From NCBI RefSeq assembly GCF_000876015.1, contig NZ_BBQM01000023.1:1-64000 (forward strand): 64,000 nt of DNA, written 5' to 3'. The position numbers and the translations under genes were made by a program. The DNA comes from Cupriavidus basilensis. GTDB taxonomy: Bacteria > Pseudomonadota > Gammaproteobacteria > Burkholderiales > Burkholderiaceae. Shown here one piece after another: positions 40,357 to 49,443 of the stretch. The notes beneath the pieces were generated by a model, which was not told the DNA's origin, did no database searches, and saw only the letters and a program-made list of their open reading frames with translations. Position 1 is the first letter of the stretch, and each line of letters opens with the position of its first letter.

Positions 40357-42021
40357 TCAGACCAGCAGCCAACTGAACTTGTCGGCGATCAGCGCCTTGC
40401 GGGCCTCGATGAAATCCTCGTACCGCTCCAGTTGCCAGAGCGCCGGATCGGCGGGAATCAGGTGGAGCGCGAGATAGTCCGGCGACTTGTCGGCGAACCA
40501 CTCCGCGGCAAGCGCGTCGCCCTTGCCGCCCGCGCCATTCTCGGCCCGCGTCAGCAGCATGCAATTGGCCAACTGGTTGCGCGCGGCGTCGCGGTACTTC
40601 ATGACCTGCCGGCCGCTCTGCTCGTTGACGACCTTGACCGCTCTCAGGCGGCTCTGCGCGAACACGTGGTCGACTTGCGGCAGGTTGTTGTCGTAGGCCG
40701 GCGCATAGGTGAACGCCGGGTACCACAAATTGAGAATGAGGTGGATGGTCTTGGAGCCATAGCCCATCTCGAAGAAACGCTCGCGGGTCAGCTCCAGGCT
40801 CCTGTTCTGCGAGCGGATCACGCCGTAGCCCTCTTCCGCGTCGAAGCGCCCCAGTTCCCGGAAGCGCTTGACCAGCGCATCCACGATGCGGTCCGACTGG
40901 CCGCTGAACGCGCCGGCCAGCAGCGTGCGCACGAGGAACACGTCCATGTGCCGCGCCTCCTTCCAGGCCTGCGGAAAATGATGGCGGACGTAGATCAGCG
41001 GAATCAGCGCGATGTAGGAAGGCAGCGCCTTGTCGCCCTGGATGTACGTCTTGCTGCGGACGAAGTCGGCCACCGCGCGAATGGAGTCGGACAACGACTC
41101 CCAGTCCGCCTCGATCGCCTCGCGCACGCCCGGCTTCCTGAACTTCGACACCTCGTACTGCGCGCCCTGGTCCAGCAGCACGAGACAGGTCTTCAGGACG
41201 AAATCGCGGTCGAAGGCAAAGCCGTAGCGGTTCAGGTCGTCCAGCAGTTCCTCCATGCGGTTGTCCGCCACGTCCCAGGTCGCGTTCAGCAGCGAGAACA
41301 GCAGGTCCGACTTCTCCAGCTTGGTGCCGCCGGAGTTGGCGCGGATGAAGACCTCGACCACGTCGTCCTCGGTATAGAGCGTGGGATTGTCGATGCTGTC
41401 CAGCTCCTGGTACGTGATCGACTCGTCCATCTTGAAGGTGCGGTCCACGAGGTCGAGGTTGTTGTCGATCCGGTCCTCCTCCTCGGCCGTCAGCTCGCGG
41501 CCCGCGCTGGCCTCGATCTCCCGGAGCAGGTCGCGCTTGCGGCGGCTGGTCATGACCAGGTCCTTGAACTTCACCCACGGAAAGGCCGACTCCCTGGCCA
41601 CGCGGAAGGCGAAGCGGAACTTGATGTCGTCGGGCAGCGTCGCGGTCCCGCTGAGCACGTCGAAGCAAAGCTCCCTGCCGGCAAAGCTGCCGCACAGGCC
41701 GATGTACAGGCTCTGCAGCCGCTGCTGCCCGTCGAGGACCAGGCACTTTCTCTTCTCGTCCTCGGGCACGAAGAACGTGCTCAGCTTGAGCGAATCGGTC
41801 CAGTTGTCGATGAACTTGCGGCGGCGGATGCCGCTGGTGGTCTTCCACACCAGCAGCGTACTGATCGGGTATTCGCGCAGGATCGAGTCGAACAGGCGGC
41901 AGATCTGCTCCTCTCCCCATACGAACGGGCGCTGGATGTTCGGCAGCCAGAAGCCGCCGTCCTCGTCCGGGTTGTTGAGGTAGCCGACGATCTTGCGGAT
42001 GGTTTCTTTTTGGTTTTTCAT
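40357..42021 (-). CDS. DUF262 and HNH-type nuclease protein, GmrSD/SspE-like
   Basis: Predicted nucleotide-dependent nuclease, 554 residues, related to type IV restriction enzyme GmrSD and to the phosphorothioation-linked SspE. The N-terminal DUF262 (ParB/Srx-like) domain has NIQRPFVWGEEQICRLFDSI near 24-43 and the diagnostic DGQQR at 97-101. The middle (about 150-430) is helical. A C-terminal DUF1524-like region has VDHVFAQSRL near 448 and the NQLANCMLLTRAEN segment near 483-496, the His and Asn expected of a beta-beta-alpha-metal nuclease. The start at 42021 is chosen because the frame upstream is low-complexity sequence. Surrounded by metabolic genes, with no dnd/ssp or restriction partner visible: a solitary defence-type gene. 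Confidence 0.82.
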   Translation of the reverse strand: MKNQKETIRKIVGYLNNPDEDGGFWLPNIQRPFVWGEEQICRLFDSILREYPISTLLVWKTTSGIRRRKFIDNWTDSLKLSTFFVPEDEKRKCLVLDGQQRLQSLYIGLCGSFAGRELCFDVLSGTATLPDDIKFRFAFRVARESAFPWVKFKDLVMTSRRKRDLLREIEASAGRELTAEEEDRIDNNLDLVDRTFKMDESITYQELDSIDNPTLYTEDDVVEVFIRANSGGTKLEKSDLLFSLLNATWDVADNRMEELLDDLNRYGFAFDRDFVLKTCLVLLDQGAQYEVSKFRKPGVREAIEADWESLSDSIRAVADFVRSKTYIQGDKALPSYIALIPLIYVRHHFPQAWKEARHMDVFLVRTLLAGAFSGQSDRIVDALVKRFRELGRFDAEEGYGVIRSQNRSLELTRERFFEMGYGSKTIHLILNLWYPAFTYAPAYDNNLPQVDHVFAQSRLRAVKVVNEQSGRQVMKYRDAARNQLANCMLLTRAENGAGGKGDALAAEWFADKSPDYLALHLIPADPALWQLERYEDFIEARKALIADKFSWLLV

Positions 42022-42168
42022 GTTTTCGGGACGTTGTTTTCCAGCCTGCCTCCCACGCGCGGAGGCCGCCGCCTGCTCTACGGCAGGCGGGAAAATTTCT
42101 TTAGCCGCCATCCCCGCGGCGGCCCGTGCGCAAGAGGGGCCGACAGGTTCGACACAGGTTCACGGGGC

Positions 42169-43071
42169 TCACGACGCCGCCATCGCCTCCCGCACCGCGT
42201 CGCGCGCGCACCCGGCCAGCAGTTCCGATGCCGCGCTGCGCTGCGCGCCCGCCAGGCGCGCGATCACCAGCGGCTGGCGCAGCGTCTGCTCGCGGATCGG
42301 CCGCTGCGCCACGCCGCCGGCCACGGTGGCGGGCGGCGCCTGCGTGATCAGCAGCGCCACGCCCAGCCCGTTGGCCACCATGCCGCGCGCCAGTTCCAGC
42401 GAGGCGACACGGTAGCGCACTTCCGGGTGCAACCCATATTGCCAGAACGGCGCCATCAGGAATTCGCGGCTGTGCGGCAGGTCCACCAGGATCAGCGGCT
42501 CGCGCGCCAGCGCGTGCAATGACACGCCGCCGCGCCCCCTGGCCAGCTTCGATGCCGCCGGCACCAGCCCGTAGGGTGGCAGTTCGGCCAGGCATTCGCG
42601 GTCGATCTCGGCAGGCAGGCCCACGTCATAGGTCAGCGCGAACTCGATATAGCCGCTGCGCAGGCCCTCCTCCATCTGCGCGAGGTCGCCTTCCACGAAG
42701 CGCACGGTCAGCGCCGGGTAGCGCTCGCGCGCCAGGCGCAGCAGCACCGGCAGGTAGACCGGCGCCAACGTGCTGAACACGCCGATCTGCACCTCGCCGG
42801 CGGCGCCGTCGCCGGGCCCGCCGGCCTCGAACGCGGTGGCCGCGCGCAGGATCTCGCGCGCTTCGGCCAGCTTGCGCACGCCGAAGCGCGTGAGCGTCAT
42901 CCTGGCGCCGGCGTCGCGCGCGAACAACGCCGCGCCGAACAGCGTTTCCAGCTCGCGGATGGCCACCGAGACCGACGGCTGGGACACGTTGAGCTGCCGC
43001 GCCGCGGCCGTGGTGCTGCCGGTGTCGGCCGCCGCGGCGAAGTAGCGCAGCAGGCGCAAGGAGACACGCAT
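42169..43071 (-). CDS. LysR-family transcriptional regulator
   Basis: Regulator of 300 residues. Winged helix about 2-60 (LLRYFAAAADTGSTTAAARQLNVSQPSVSVAIRELET), effector domain about 88-290; of the Nac/CynR-like type. It is divergent from the CoA transferase/acyl-CoA dehydrogenase/permease genes and probably activates them. The gap of 120 bp contains an AT-rich stretch with GAAATC (43075-43080) and GATTTC (43096-43101) as a possible operator. Confidence 0.86.
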   Translation of the reverse strand: MRVSLRLLRYFAAAADTGSTTAAARQLNVSQPSVSVAIRELETLFGAALFARDAGARMTLTRFGVRKLAEAREILRAATAFEAGGPGDGAAGEVQIGVFSTLAPVYLPVLLRLARERYPALTVRFVEGDLAQMEEGLRSGYIEFALTYDVGLPAEIDRECLAELPPYGLVPAASKLARGRGGVSLHALAREPLILVDLPHSREFLMAPFWQYGLHPEVRYRVASLELARGMVANGLGVALLITQAPPATVAGGVAQRPIREQTLRQPLVIARLAGAQRSAASELLAGCARDAVREAMAAS

Positions 43072-43191
43072 CAAGAAATCTTATAGGTCATAGTGGATTT
43101 CAATATTTTACTTGATAGCCACGGATGCACAGAATCCACTGATCCGGGTGTCCCAGGCCGGCGCCCGCAACAAGACCAGGAGGAACGACAA

Positions 43192-44466
43192 GTGCAAGCC
43201 GCCTATCCAGTGCCCCATCCCGACGCGCCGCCCGGCATGCTGGCCGGCATCCGCGTGATCGATTTCTCGCGTGTGCTGGCCGGCCCGTACTGCACCGCGC
43301 TGCTGGCCGACCTCGGCGCCGAGGTCATCAAGGTCGAGCCGCCCGGCGGCGACGACTACCGCGCGATCGGCCCGTTCGCCGATGGCGAGAGCGGCCTGTT
43401 CCGCGCCATGAACCGCAACAAGCAGAGCATCGTCATCGACCTCAAGACCGAAGCCGGGCTGGCGCTGGCGCGCTCGCTGTGCGCGCGCGCCGACGTGGTG
43501 GTCGAGAATTTCCGCCCCGGCGTGGCGGACAAGCTCGGCATCGGCTACGCCACGCTGCAGGCGGACAATCCGGGGCTGGTGTACGCCAGCGTGTCGGGCT
43601 TCGGCCAGACCGGCCCGGAATCGCACCGCCCGGCTTACGACATCATCCTGCAGGCCATGTGCGGCCTGATGGACGCCACCGGCGCGCCGGACGGCCCACC
43701 CACGGTGCTGGGCGAGGCGGTCTCCGACGTGGTGAGCGGCCTCTTTGCCTCGTGGGGCATCCTCGCTGCGCTGCTGGCGCGGCAGCGCAGCGGCAAGGGC
43801 ACGCACGTGGACGTCTCCATGTTCGATGCCACGCTCGGCCTGAGCGCCACGCTGGTGGCCCGCTACGCCGCCACCGGCGAGGCGCCGCGGCGCGTGGGCA
43901 ACCGCCATCCCTCGTCCGCGCCGTTCGGCGCCTTCCGCGCGGCGGACGGCTTCTACGTGGTGGCGGTGCTGAACAACAAGCTGTTCCAGGCGCTGGCCGG
44001 CGCCATCGGCCAGCCCGCGCTGGCGGCCGATCCGCGCTTCGCCAACGATCCGGCGCGCTGCGCCCACGAGGCCGACCTGCGCGCCTGCATCGAGCACTGG
44101 TCCGCCACGCGCACGGTCGCGCAGGTCAACCGCGTGCTGGGCGCGGCCGGCATCCCGGTGGCGCCGATCCGCAACGTCAGGCAGGCGCTGGAAAGCGAGC
44201 TCGCCGCGCACCGCGGCCTGCTCGCCGAGGTGGCCGGCAAGCACGGCAGCCTCGCCCGCGTGCCCACCCAGCCGGTGAAGTTCTCCGGCCAGCACGCCGC
44301 GCCGTTGCGCCCCGCGCCCGCGCTCGGCCAGGATACCGACACCATCCTGCGCGCGCTCGGCCTGGGCCCGCTGCAGGTCCAGGCGCTGCGCGCCGGCGGC
44401 GCGCTCGGCCCGGACACCGCCCTCGCCCCACACGACAAACCCGAACTGGAGAACCATCATGCTTGA
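43192..44466 (+). CDS. Class III CoA transferase (CaiB/BaiF family)
   Basis: Transfers CoA between a donor acyl-CoA and a carboxylic acid; 424 residues. The GTG start at 43192 is chosen because AGGAGGA lies 7 bp upstream (43178-43184); an ATG-started extension would include non-conserved sequence. Family landmarks: VIDFSRVLAGPYCTALLADLGAEVIKVEPPGGDD near 20-53, NKQSIVIDLK, VENFRPG near 104-110, and the GLMDATGAPDGPPT segment near 163-176, which holds the catalytic Asp. It overlaps the acyl-CoA dehydrogenase by 8 bp, so the pair forms a CoA-activation and oxidation unit for an organic acid, for example a dicarboxylate. Confidence 0.9.
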   Translation: MQAAYPVPHPDAPPGMLAGIRVIDFSRVLAGPYCTALLADLGAEVIKVEPPGGDDYRAIGPFADGESGLFRAMNRNKQSIVIDLKTEAGLALARSLCARADVVVENFRPGVADKLGIGYATLQADNPGLVYASVSGFGQTGPESHRPAYDIILQAMCGLMDATGAPDGPPTVLGEAVSDVVSGLFASWGILAALLARQRSGKGTHVDVSMFDATLGLSATLVARYAATGEAPRRVGNRHPSSAPFGAFRAADGFYVVAVLNNKLFQALAGAIGQPALAADPRFANDPARCAHEADLRACIEHWSATRTVAQVNRVLGAAGIPVAPIRNVRQALESELAAHRGLLAEVAGKHGSLARVPTQPVKFSGQHAAPLRPAPALGQDTDTILRALGLGPLQVQALRAGGALGPDTALAPHDKPELENHHA

Positions 44467-45598
44467 ACGACTGGGCGTGCAGCCGGCCGACCTGGAAATG
44501 TCCGACGCCATCGGCCGCTTTGCGCGCGCCGAGCTGGCGCCGAACGCCGCCGAGGTCGACCGCGACGAAATCCCCGCCACGCGCTACGTGCCGCAACTGG
44601 CCGAACTCGGCGTGATGGGCATGAACCTGCCCGAGCGCTGGGGCGGCATCGGTGCCACGCCAGTGGCGCTGATCCTCGCGCTGGCGGAGATCGCCAGGGC
44701 CTGCGCGTCCACCTCGTCCATGGTCGGCGCGCACTATCTGGCCACGGACTCCATCCTGATCGGCGGCGACGACGAGCTGCGCGCGCGCTACCTGCCGGAC
44801 GCCGCCGCCGGCACCCGGCTCGGCGCCTTCGCGCTGACCGAGCCGCGTGCCGGCTCCAATCCAGCCGACATGGCCACGCGCGCCACGCGCGAGGGCGACG
44901 GCTACCGCCTGCGCGGCGTGAAGCACTTCATCTCCAACGCCAACGCGGCGGACTTCATCGTGATCTACGCCAAGACCGACCCCTCGGCCGGCACGCGCGG
45001 CATCAGCGCCTTCGTGGTGGACCGCCGCAGCGCCGGCGTGGAAGTGGCCCCGGCGGAAAAGCTGATGGGCATCCGCGGCGCGCCCGCGCATGAGGTGGCG
45101 CTCGACTGCTTCGTGCCCGCCGCCAACCGCCTGGGCGCCGAGGGCAGCGGCTTCCGCACGGCGATGAAGGTGCTCGACAACAGCCGGCTCGACGTGGCCG
45201 CCACCAGCCTGGGCATTGCCGAGGCCGCGCTCGAAGCCGCCACCGGCTGGGCCCGGCAGCGCCACGTGGGCGGCGAGCCGCTGGCGCGCAAGCAGGGCCT
45301 GCAATGGATGGTCGCCGACATGCGCACGCGCCTGGAAGCGGCGTGGCTGCTGACGCTGCAGGCCGCGGTGCGGCGCGGGGCGGGCCAGCCATTTACCGAC
45401 CACGCCTCGATGGCCAAGCTCTACGCCTCCGAGATGGTCGGCTTCGTTACCGATGCCGCGCTGCAGATCCACGGCGGCTACGGCTTCACGCGCGAGATGC
45501 CGCTGGAGCGCCTGGTGCGCGACGCGCGCATCCTGCGCATCTATGAAGGCTCGTCGGAAATCCAGCGCCTCGTGATCGCGCGCGCGGCATTCGCCTGA
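44459..45598 (+). CDS. Acyl-CoA dehydrogenase
   Basis: FAD enzyme that introduces a double bond into an acyl-CoA; 379 residues, standard length. GAFALTEPRAGSNPADM near 121-137 and IYAKTDPSAGTRGISAFVVD near 167 are the two family signatures. The C-terminal YEGSSEIQRLVIAR segment carries the position of the catalytic Glu of short-chain/glutaryl-type enzymes. Together with the CoA transferase it would handle an acid imported by the NCS1 permease or another route. Confidence 0.92.
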   Translation: MLERLGVQPADLEMSDAIGRFARAELAPNAAEVDRDEIPATRYVPQLAELGVMGMNLPERWGGIGATPVALILALAEIARACASTSSMVGAHYLATDSILIGGDDELRARYLPDAAAGTRLGAFALTEPRAGSNPADMATRATREGDGYRLRGVKHFISNANAADFIVIYAKTDPSAGTRGISAFVVDRRSAGVEVAPAEKLMGIRGAPAHEVALDCFVPAANRLGAEGSGFRTAMKVLDNSRLDVAATSLGIAEAALEAATGWARQRHVGGEPLARKQGLQWMVADMRTRLEAAWLLTLQAAVRRGAGQPFTDHASMAKLYASEMVGFVTDAALQIHGGYGFTREMPLERLVRDARILRIYEGSSEIQRLVIARAAFA

Positions 45599-45668
45599 GC
45601 TGACCTTCCATGACGCGACCGCCGGTGGCAACGCCGCACGGCGGCGCATTCCCGTGCAGGAGACACAC

Positions 45669-47123
45669 ATGACAGCAGACCAGAACGCGCGCACTCGCGC
45701 CGCACACACGTCCGCACCCACACTGATGGAGCGCCGCTCGATCGACTATATCCCCGACGCCGAACGCCACGGCAGCCTGTCCAGCCAGTTCACGTTGTGG
45801 CTCGGCGCCAACCTGCAGGTCACGGCGGTGGTAACCGGCGCGCTGGCGGTGGTGCTGGGCGGCGACGTGTTCTGGTCCCTCGTCGGGCTGTTCGCGGGCC
45901 AGCTCGCCGGCGGCACGGTGATGGCGCTGCATGGCGCGCAGGGCCCGCGGCTCGGCCTGCCGCAGATGATCTCCAGCCGCGTGCAGTTCGGCGTGTACGG
46001 CGCCATCCTGCCGCTGGCGCTCGCATGCGTGATGTACGTCGGCTTCTCCGCCGGCGGCATGGTGCTGGCCGGGCAGGCGCTGGGCCAGTTGCTGCGCATC
46101 GCCAACGGCAGCGCCATCCTGCTCTTCGCGGCGCTGGTGGTGATGCTGGCGGCGCTGGGCTACCGCACCATCCATGCGATGGGACGCATCTCCAGCCTCG
46201 TCGGCGTGCTGGCATTCCTGTACCTGTTCGCCAGCCTGCTGCACGGCAACGACATCGGCGCGCTGCTGCAGCGGCGGCATTTCACGATGGCCTCTTTCCT
46301 GCTCGCGATGTCGCTGTCCGCTTCCTGGCAGATCGCCTACGGCCCCTACGTGGCCGACTATTCGCGCTATCTGCCGCGCGCCACACCGGCACTCGGAACC
46401 TTCCTCGCCGTCGGCGTGGGCTCGGTGGCGGGCGCGCAGATCTCCATGACGTTCGGGGTGTTCGCCGCCGCGCTGGCCGGCGACCGCTTCGCCGGGCACG
46501 AAGTGGCGTTCATCGTCGGCCTGGGCGCCAGCGGCGCGGTCGCCGCCCTGCTCTATTTCACGATTGCGCTGGGCAAGCTCACCATCACCACGCTCAACGC
46601 CTACGGCAGCGTGATGTCCGTGGCTGCCATCCTGACCGGCTTCAGCGGCCGGCGCGCCATCTCCGGGCGGGCGCGGCTATGCTGCATCCTGTTGATGGTG
46701 GGCCTCTCGACCGCGCTGGCGCTGGCCGGCGAGCGCGCCTTCCTCAGGGAGTTCTCGGCCTTCCTGCTGTTCCTGCTCGCGTTCTTCACGCCGTGGAGCG
46801 CGATCAACCTGGTCGACTACTATTTCGTCACGCGCGAGCGCTACGACGTGCCCGCCCTGTTCGACCCGGACGGGCGCTACGGGCGCTGGAACCTGGCCGG
46901 CATCGCCATCTACGCGCTTGGCGTGCTGGTGCAGTTGCCGTTCATCGCCACGCCGTTCTATACCGGCGCGCTGGTGGCGCCGCTGGGCGGCGTGGACATC
47001 TCGTGGATCATCGGGCTGGCCGTGCCGGCGGCGCTGTACTACGTGGCTTGCCGGGCCGGCATGGCGCCGGCCGCGCTGATCCTGCCCGACGAACTGGGCA
47101 GCGCAGAGCGCGCCGGCGGCTGA
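45669..47123 (+). CDS. NCS1-family permease (purine-cytosine permease-like)
   Basis: Secondary transporter of 484 residues with about 12 hydrophobic helices starting near residue 40. The conserved NCS1 beginning is seen in QFTLWLGANLQVTAVVTGAL, and SASWQIAYGPYVADYSRYLP near 214-233 is typical of CodB-like proteins. The ATG at 45669 has CAGGAG 6 bp upstream. Family substrates are nucleobases, hydantoins, thiamine or related N-heterocycles. Its place after CoA transferase and acyl-CoA dehydrogenase genes is unusual for a nucleobase carrier and hints at an atypical substrate. Confidence 0.88.
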   Translation: MTADQNARTRAAHTSAPTLMERRSIDYIPDAERHGSLSSQFTLWLGANLQVTAVVTGALAVVLGGDVFWSLVGLFAGQLAGGTVMALHGAQGPRLGLPQMISSRVQFGVYGAILPLALACVMYVGFSAGGMVLAGQALGQLLRIANGSAILLFAALVVMLAALGYRTIHAMGRISSLVGVLAFLYLFASLLHGNDIGALLQRRHFTMASFLLAMSLSASWQIAYGPYVADYSRYLPRATPALGTFLAVGVGSVAGAQISMTFGVFAAALAGDRFAGHEVAFIVGLGASGAVAALLYFTIALGKLTITTLNAYGSVMSVAAILTGFSGRRAISGRARLCCILLMVGLSTALALAGERAFLREFSAFLLFLLAFFTPWSAINLVDYYFVTRERYDVPALFDPDGRYGRWNLAGIAIYALGVLVQLPFIATPFYTGALVAPLGGVDISWIIGLAVPAALYYVACRAGMAPAALILPDELGSAERAGG

Positions 47124-47132
47124 ACGGCGCCC

Positions 47133-47996
47133 TCAGGCCGCCCGGGCCCGCGGCTTGCGCGCCGGCCGGGGCTCCCGCTGCCATGCCGCGATGCCGTCCA
47201 GCGTGATGCGCAGCCCTTCCTCGAACGCCGTGTCGGAAGACAGCCGCGAAAACGCCTTGCTGACGTAGCGCGCGCCGGGATATTGCAGCGCGGAGACCGA
47301 GCCGAGCTTCTTTTCGATGAACGCCTGGTGATGGGCCGGCAACTGGCGCGAGGCTTCGGCCATGCTGGCGGAGACCAGGTATTGCGCGAGCAGGTGGTAG
47401 GCCAGCGCGACCTGCTCGGCGGTGAAGCCGCCCTGCATGAACGCGGAGGTCATGCGGTTGAAGAATTCCATGCCGTAATCGATCTCGCCCGGCTCGACGT
47501 CCTGGAACAGGCGGAAGCGGTTGTGCGAGGCCACGTAGATGCTGACGCCGGGATTTTCCACCGCCACCTCGAAGCTCAGGCGCGCGATGGCTTCCACGTC
47601 GGCGCGCCAGTCGCCGGTCAGCGAGGGGATGCGCGTGAGCCGCTGGCGGTAGTAGTCGTTCAGCACGCCCGACACCAGCTGGTCCCGGCCGCCCAGGTAA
47701 TAGTGGATCAGGCCCGGCGCCACGCCGAAGTCCTTCGCCAACTGGACCATCGAGATCTGGTCCAGCGGCACCGACTTGGTGAGCTGGATCGCGTGCTGGA
47801 GGATCGCCACGCGGCTGAGCATCGGCTCCGCGCCGATGGCGGAGTCCGCCTTGGACGGGCGGCCGCGGCGGCGCGGCGGGTTCGGTGCCTCCGGTGCGCC
47901 GGGCACGTTCGGCGCATTCGGCGCATTCCTCGCGGTCGGCGTCTTGTGGTCAGGCTCGGCGGCGGGCTTACGGGCAGCAGTACGGGCGGCGGGCAT
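47133..47996 (-). CDS. TetR-family transcriptional regulator
   Basis: Regulator of 287 residues. A long low-complexity N-terminus (about 1-45, NAPNAPNVPGAPEAPNPP, then RRRGRPSKAD) precedes the TetR helix-turn-helix at about 62-108 (ISMVQLAKDFGVAPGLIHYYLGGRDQLVSGV). The C-terminal ligand domain is all helical. The basic RRRGRPS stretch resembles an AT-hook. It lies 114 bp downstream of the MFS gene on the same strand as the aromatic operon and likely controls it. It converges with the NCS1 permease gene (9 bp). Confidence 0.87.
   Translation of the reverse strand: MPAARTAARKPAAEPDHKTPTARNAPNAPNVPGAPEAPNPPRRRGRPSKADSAIGAEPMLSRVAILQHAIQLTKSVPLDQISMVQLAKDFGVAPGLIHYYLGGRDQLVSGVLNDYYRQRLTRIPSLTGDWRADVEAIARLSFEVAVENPGVSIYVASHNRFRLFQDVEPGEIDYGMEFFNRMTSAFMQGGFTAEQVALAYHLLAQYLVSASMAEASRQLPAHHQAFIEKKLGSVSALQYPGARYVSKAFSRLSSDTAFEEGLRITLDGIAAWQREPRPARKPRARAA
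47889..47930. repeat. 9-bp repeats in the TetR N-terminal coding region
   Basis: TTCGGCGCA occurs twice in tandem (with TTCCTCGCG following and looser units before) and encodes the NAPNAPN repeat. Confidence 0.65.
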
Positions 47997-48110
47997 GGGA
48001 ATCGGCAGCTCAGTGGATGCGCGGTGAACGCGCAGTGGACGTCCTCGGACGCCGGGCGCGGCGAAATTGCGCCCCTGCTAATTCTACCCGCCCGCCCCGG
48101 CGATGGCGAG

Positions 48111-49367
48111 TCAGGCGCCGGCTGGCTCCGGCACCGCCGCAGCGTGACCGCCCGGGCGCAGGTAGCGGCCCAGCGACAACGTCAGCACGCCGGCCGCCAG
48201 CAGCATGCACGGCAGCGCCAGCAGCGGCACGTCGTAGCTGCCGTGCCGGTCGAACCACGCGCCCAGGCCCACCGGCCCGATGACCGCGCCGAAGCCATAG
48301 CCGGAGAACGCGATGCCGAACAGCGCGCCGAACGCGCGCAGCCCGAAGTAGGAACGCACCAGATAGGAGATGAGATCGCCCTCCGCGCCGATGGTCAGGC
48401 CGATCAGCGTGGTGGCCAGCAGCAGCATCTGGTAGTCGTGCGACGCGCGCAGCAGGAAGATGCCCAGCGCGCCGCCGACGAAGAACACGCAGGCCACGAA
48501 CGGCGCGTGGATGCGGTCGATCAGGATGCCGGTCAGGATGCGGCCCGCCAGCAGGCCCACGCCCACCATCGACGCGCTGCGCGCGGCATCGGCCGGGCTG
48601 AAGCCGCGGTCGGCGAACATCGCCGGCAGGTGCGGCCCGAGCGACAGCGTGGCCGACGAGGCCAGCACGAAGACCGCCCAGATCGCCCACAGGCGGTAGC
48701 TGCGCAGCGCCTGGCCGAACGATACGCCCTCGCCGGCCGGCGCCTTCGCCGTGCCCCTGCCGGGCGCCCTGCGCTCGCGCAGCAGCGCGCAGGCCGCCAG
48801 CGACAGCACGACGGAGCCGATGCCCAGCACCACATAGGCCGTGCGCCAGCCGAAGCCCGTCACCAGGTACTGCGCGGCCGCCGGCATCAGCACGGTGCCC
48901 GCGCCCAGCCCGCACATGGCGATGCCCAGCGCCAGCCCCAGGCGCCGGTCGAACCATTGCGGCAGCACCGCCAGATAGCCCAGCACCGAGGTGGCCGCGC
49001 CGAACACGCCCACCACGGCGGACAAGCCGATCCACAACGCCTTGCTGCCGTTCTGCAGCGCCATGCAGGCGGTGGCGGCGCCGAACACCAGCGCCGACAC
49101 CGCGATCACGCGGCGGATGCCGAAGCGGTCCATCAGCGTGCCCACCAGCGGGCTGACCACCGCCAGCCCGAACATCGACGCCGCGTACGACAGCGACGCC
49201 TCGGAGCGGCCCCAGCCGAACTCGGTGGCCAGCGGCCGCACGAACACGCCGGCGGTGGCGTTGAACAGGGGCGCGTAGCCGGCCAGCATGCCGAGCGCGG
49301 CGCCGAAGATCACGGCGATATAGGTCCATCGGCCGGGGGCGCCGGCCGGTTGGCGGGAATGCTGCAT
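48111..49367 (-). CDS. MFS transporter, monocarboxylate/oxalate-formate antiporter-like
   Basis: Inner-membrane major facilitator of 418 residues with 12 hydrophobic helices. The motif A-like GTLMDRFGIRR is near 64-74 and GYLAVLPQWFDRRLGLALGIAMCG near 107-130 is typical of the OFA/monocarboxylate type. The ATG at 49367 has GGAGACAAGCACC in front. It is downstream of the maleate isomerase in the aromatic operon, so it probably imports the aromatic acid or a related acid. Confidence 0.88.
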   Translation of the reverse strand: MQHSRQPAGAPGRWTYIAVIFGAALGMLAGYAPLFNATAGVFVRPLATEFGWGRSEASLSYAASMFGLAVVSPLVGTLMDRFGIRRVIAVSALVFGAATACMALQNGSKALWIGLSAVVGVFGAATSVLGYLAVLPQWFDRRLGLALGIAMCGLGAGTVLMPAAAQYLVTGFGWRTAYVVLGIGSVVLSLAACALLRERRAPGRGTAKAPAGEGVSFGQALRSYRLWAIWAVFVLASSATLSLGPHLPAMFADRGFSPADAARSASMVGVGLLAGRILTGILIDRIHAPFVACVFFVGGALGIFLLRASHDYQMLLLATTLIGLTIGAEGDLISYLVRSYFGLRAFGALFGIAFSGYGFGAVIGPVGLGAWFDRHGSYDVPLLALPCMLLAAGVLTLSLGRYLRPGGHAAAVPEPAGA

Positions 49368-49443
49368 GGTGCTTGTCTCCGTTTCGGGTGAAGCCGCCTC
49401 TGCGGGCGGCTGCGATGAGGTGATGCCGATGAAACCGTGGCCG

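Noticed and set aside
42069..42090. 8-bp hairpin CCGCCTGC/GCAGGCGG as terminator
   Set aside because: No T tract on the strand of the flanking genes; it lies in the short gap after the LysR gene and cannot be told from chance GC pairing.
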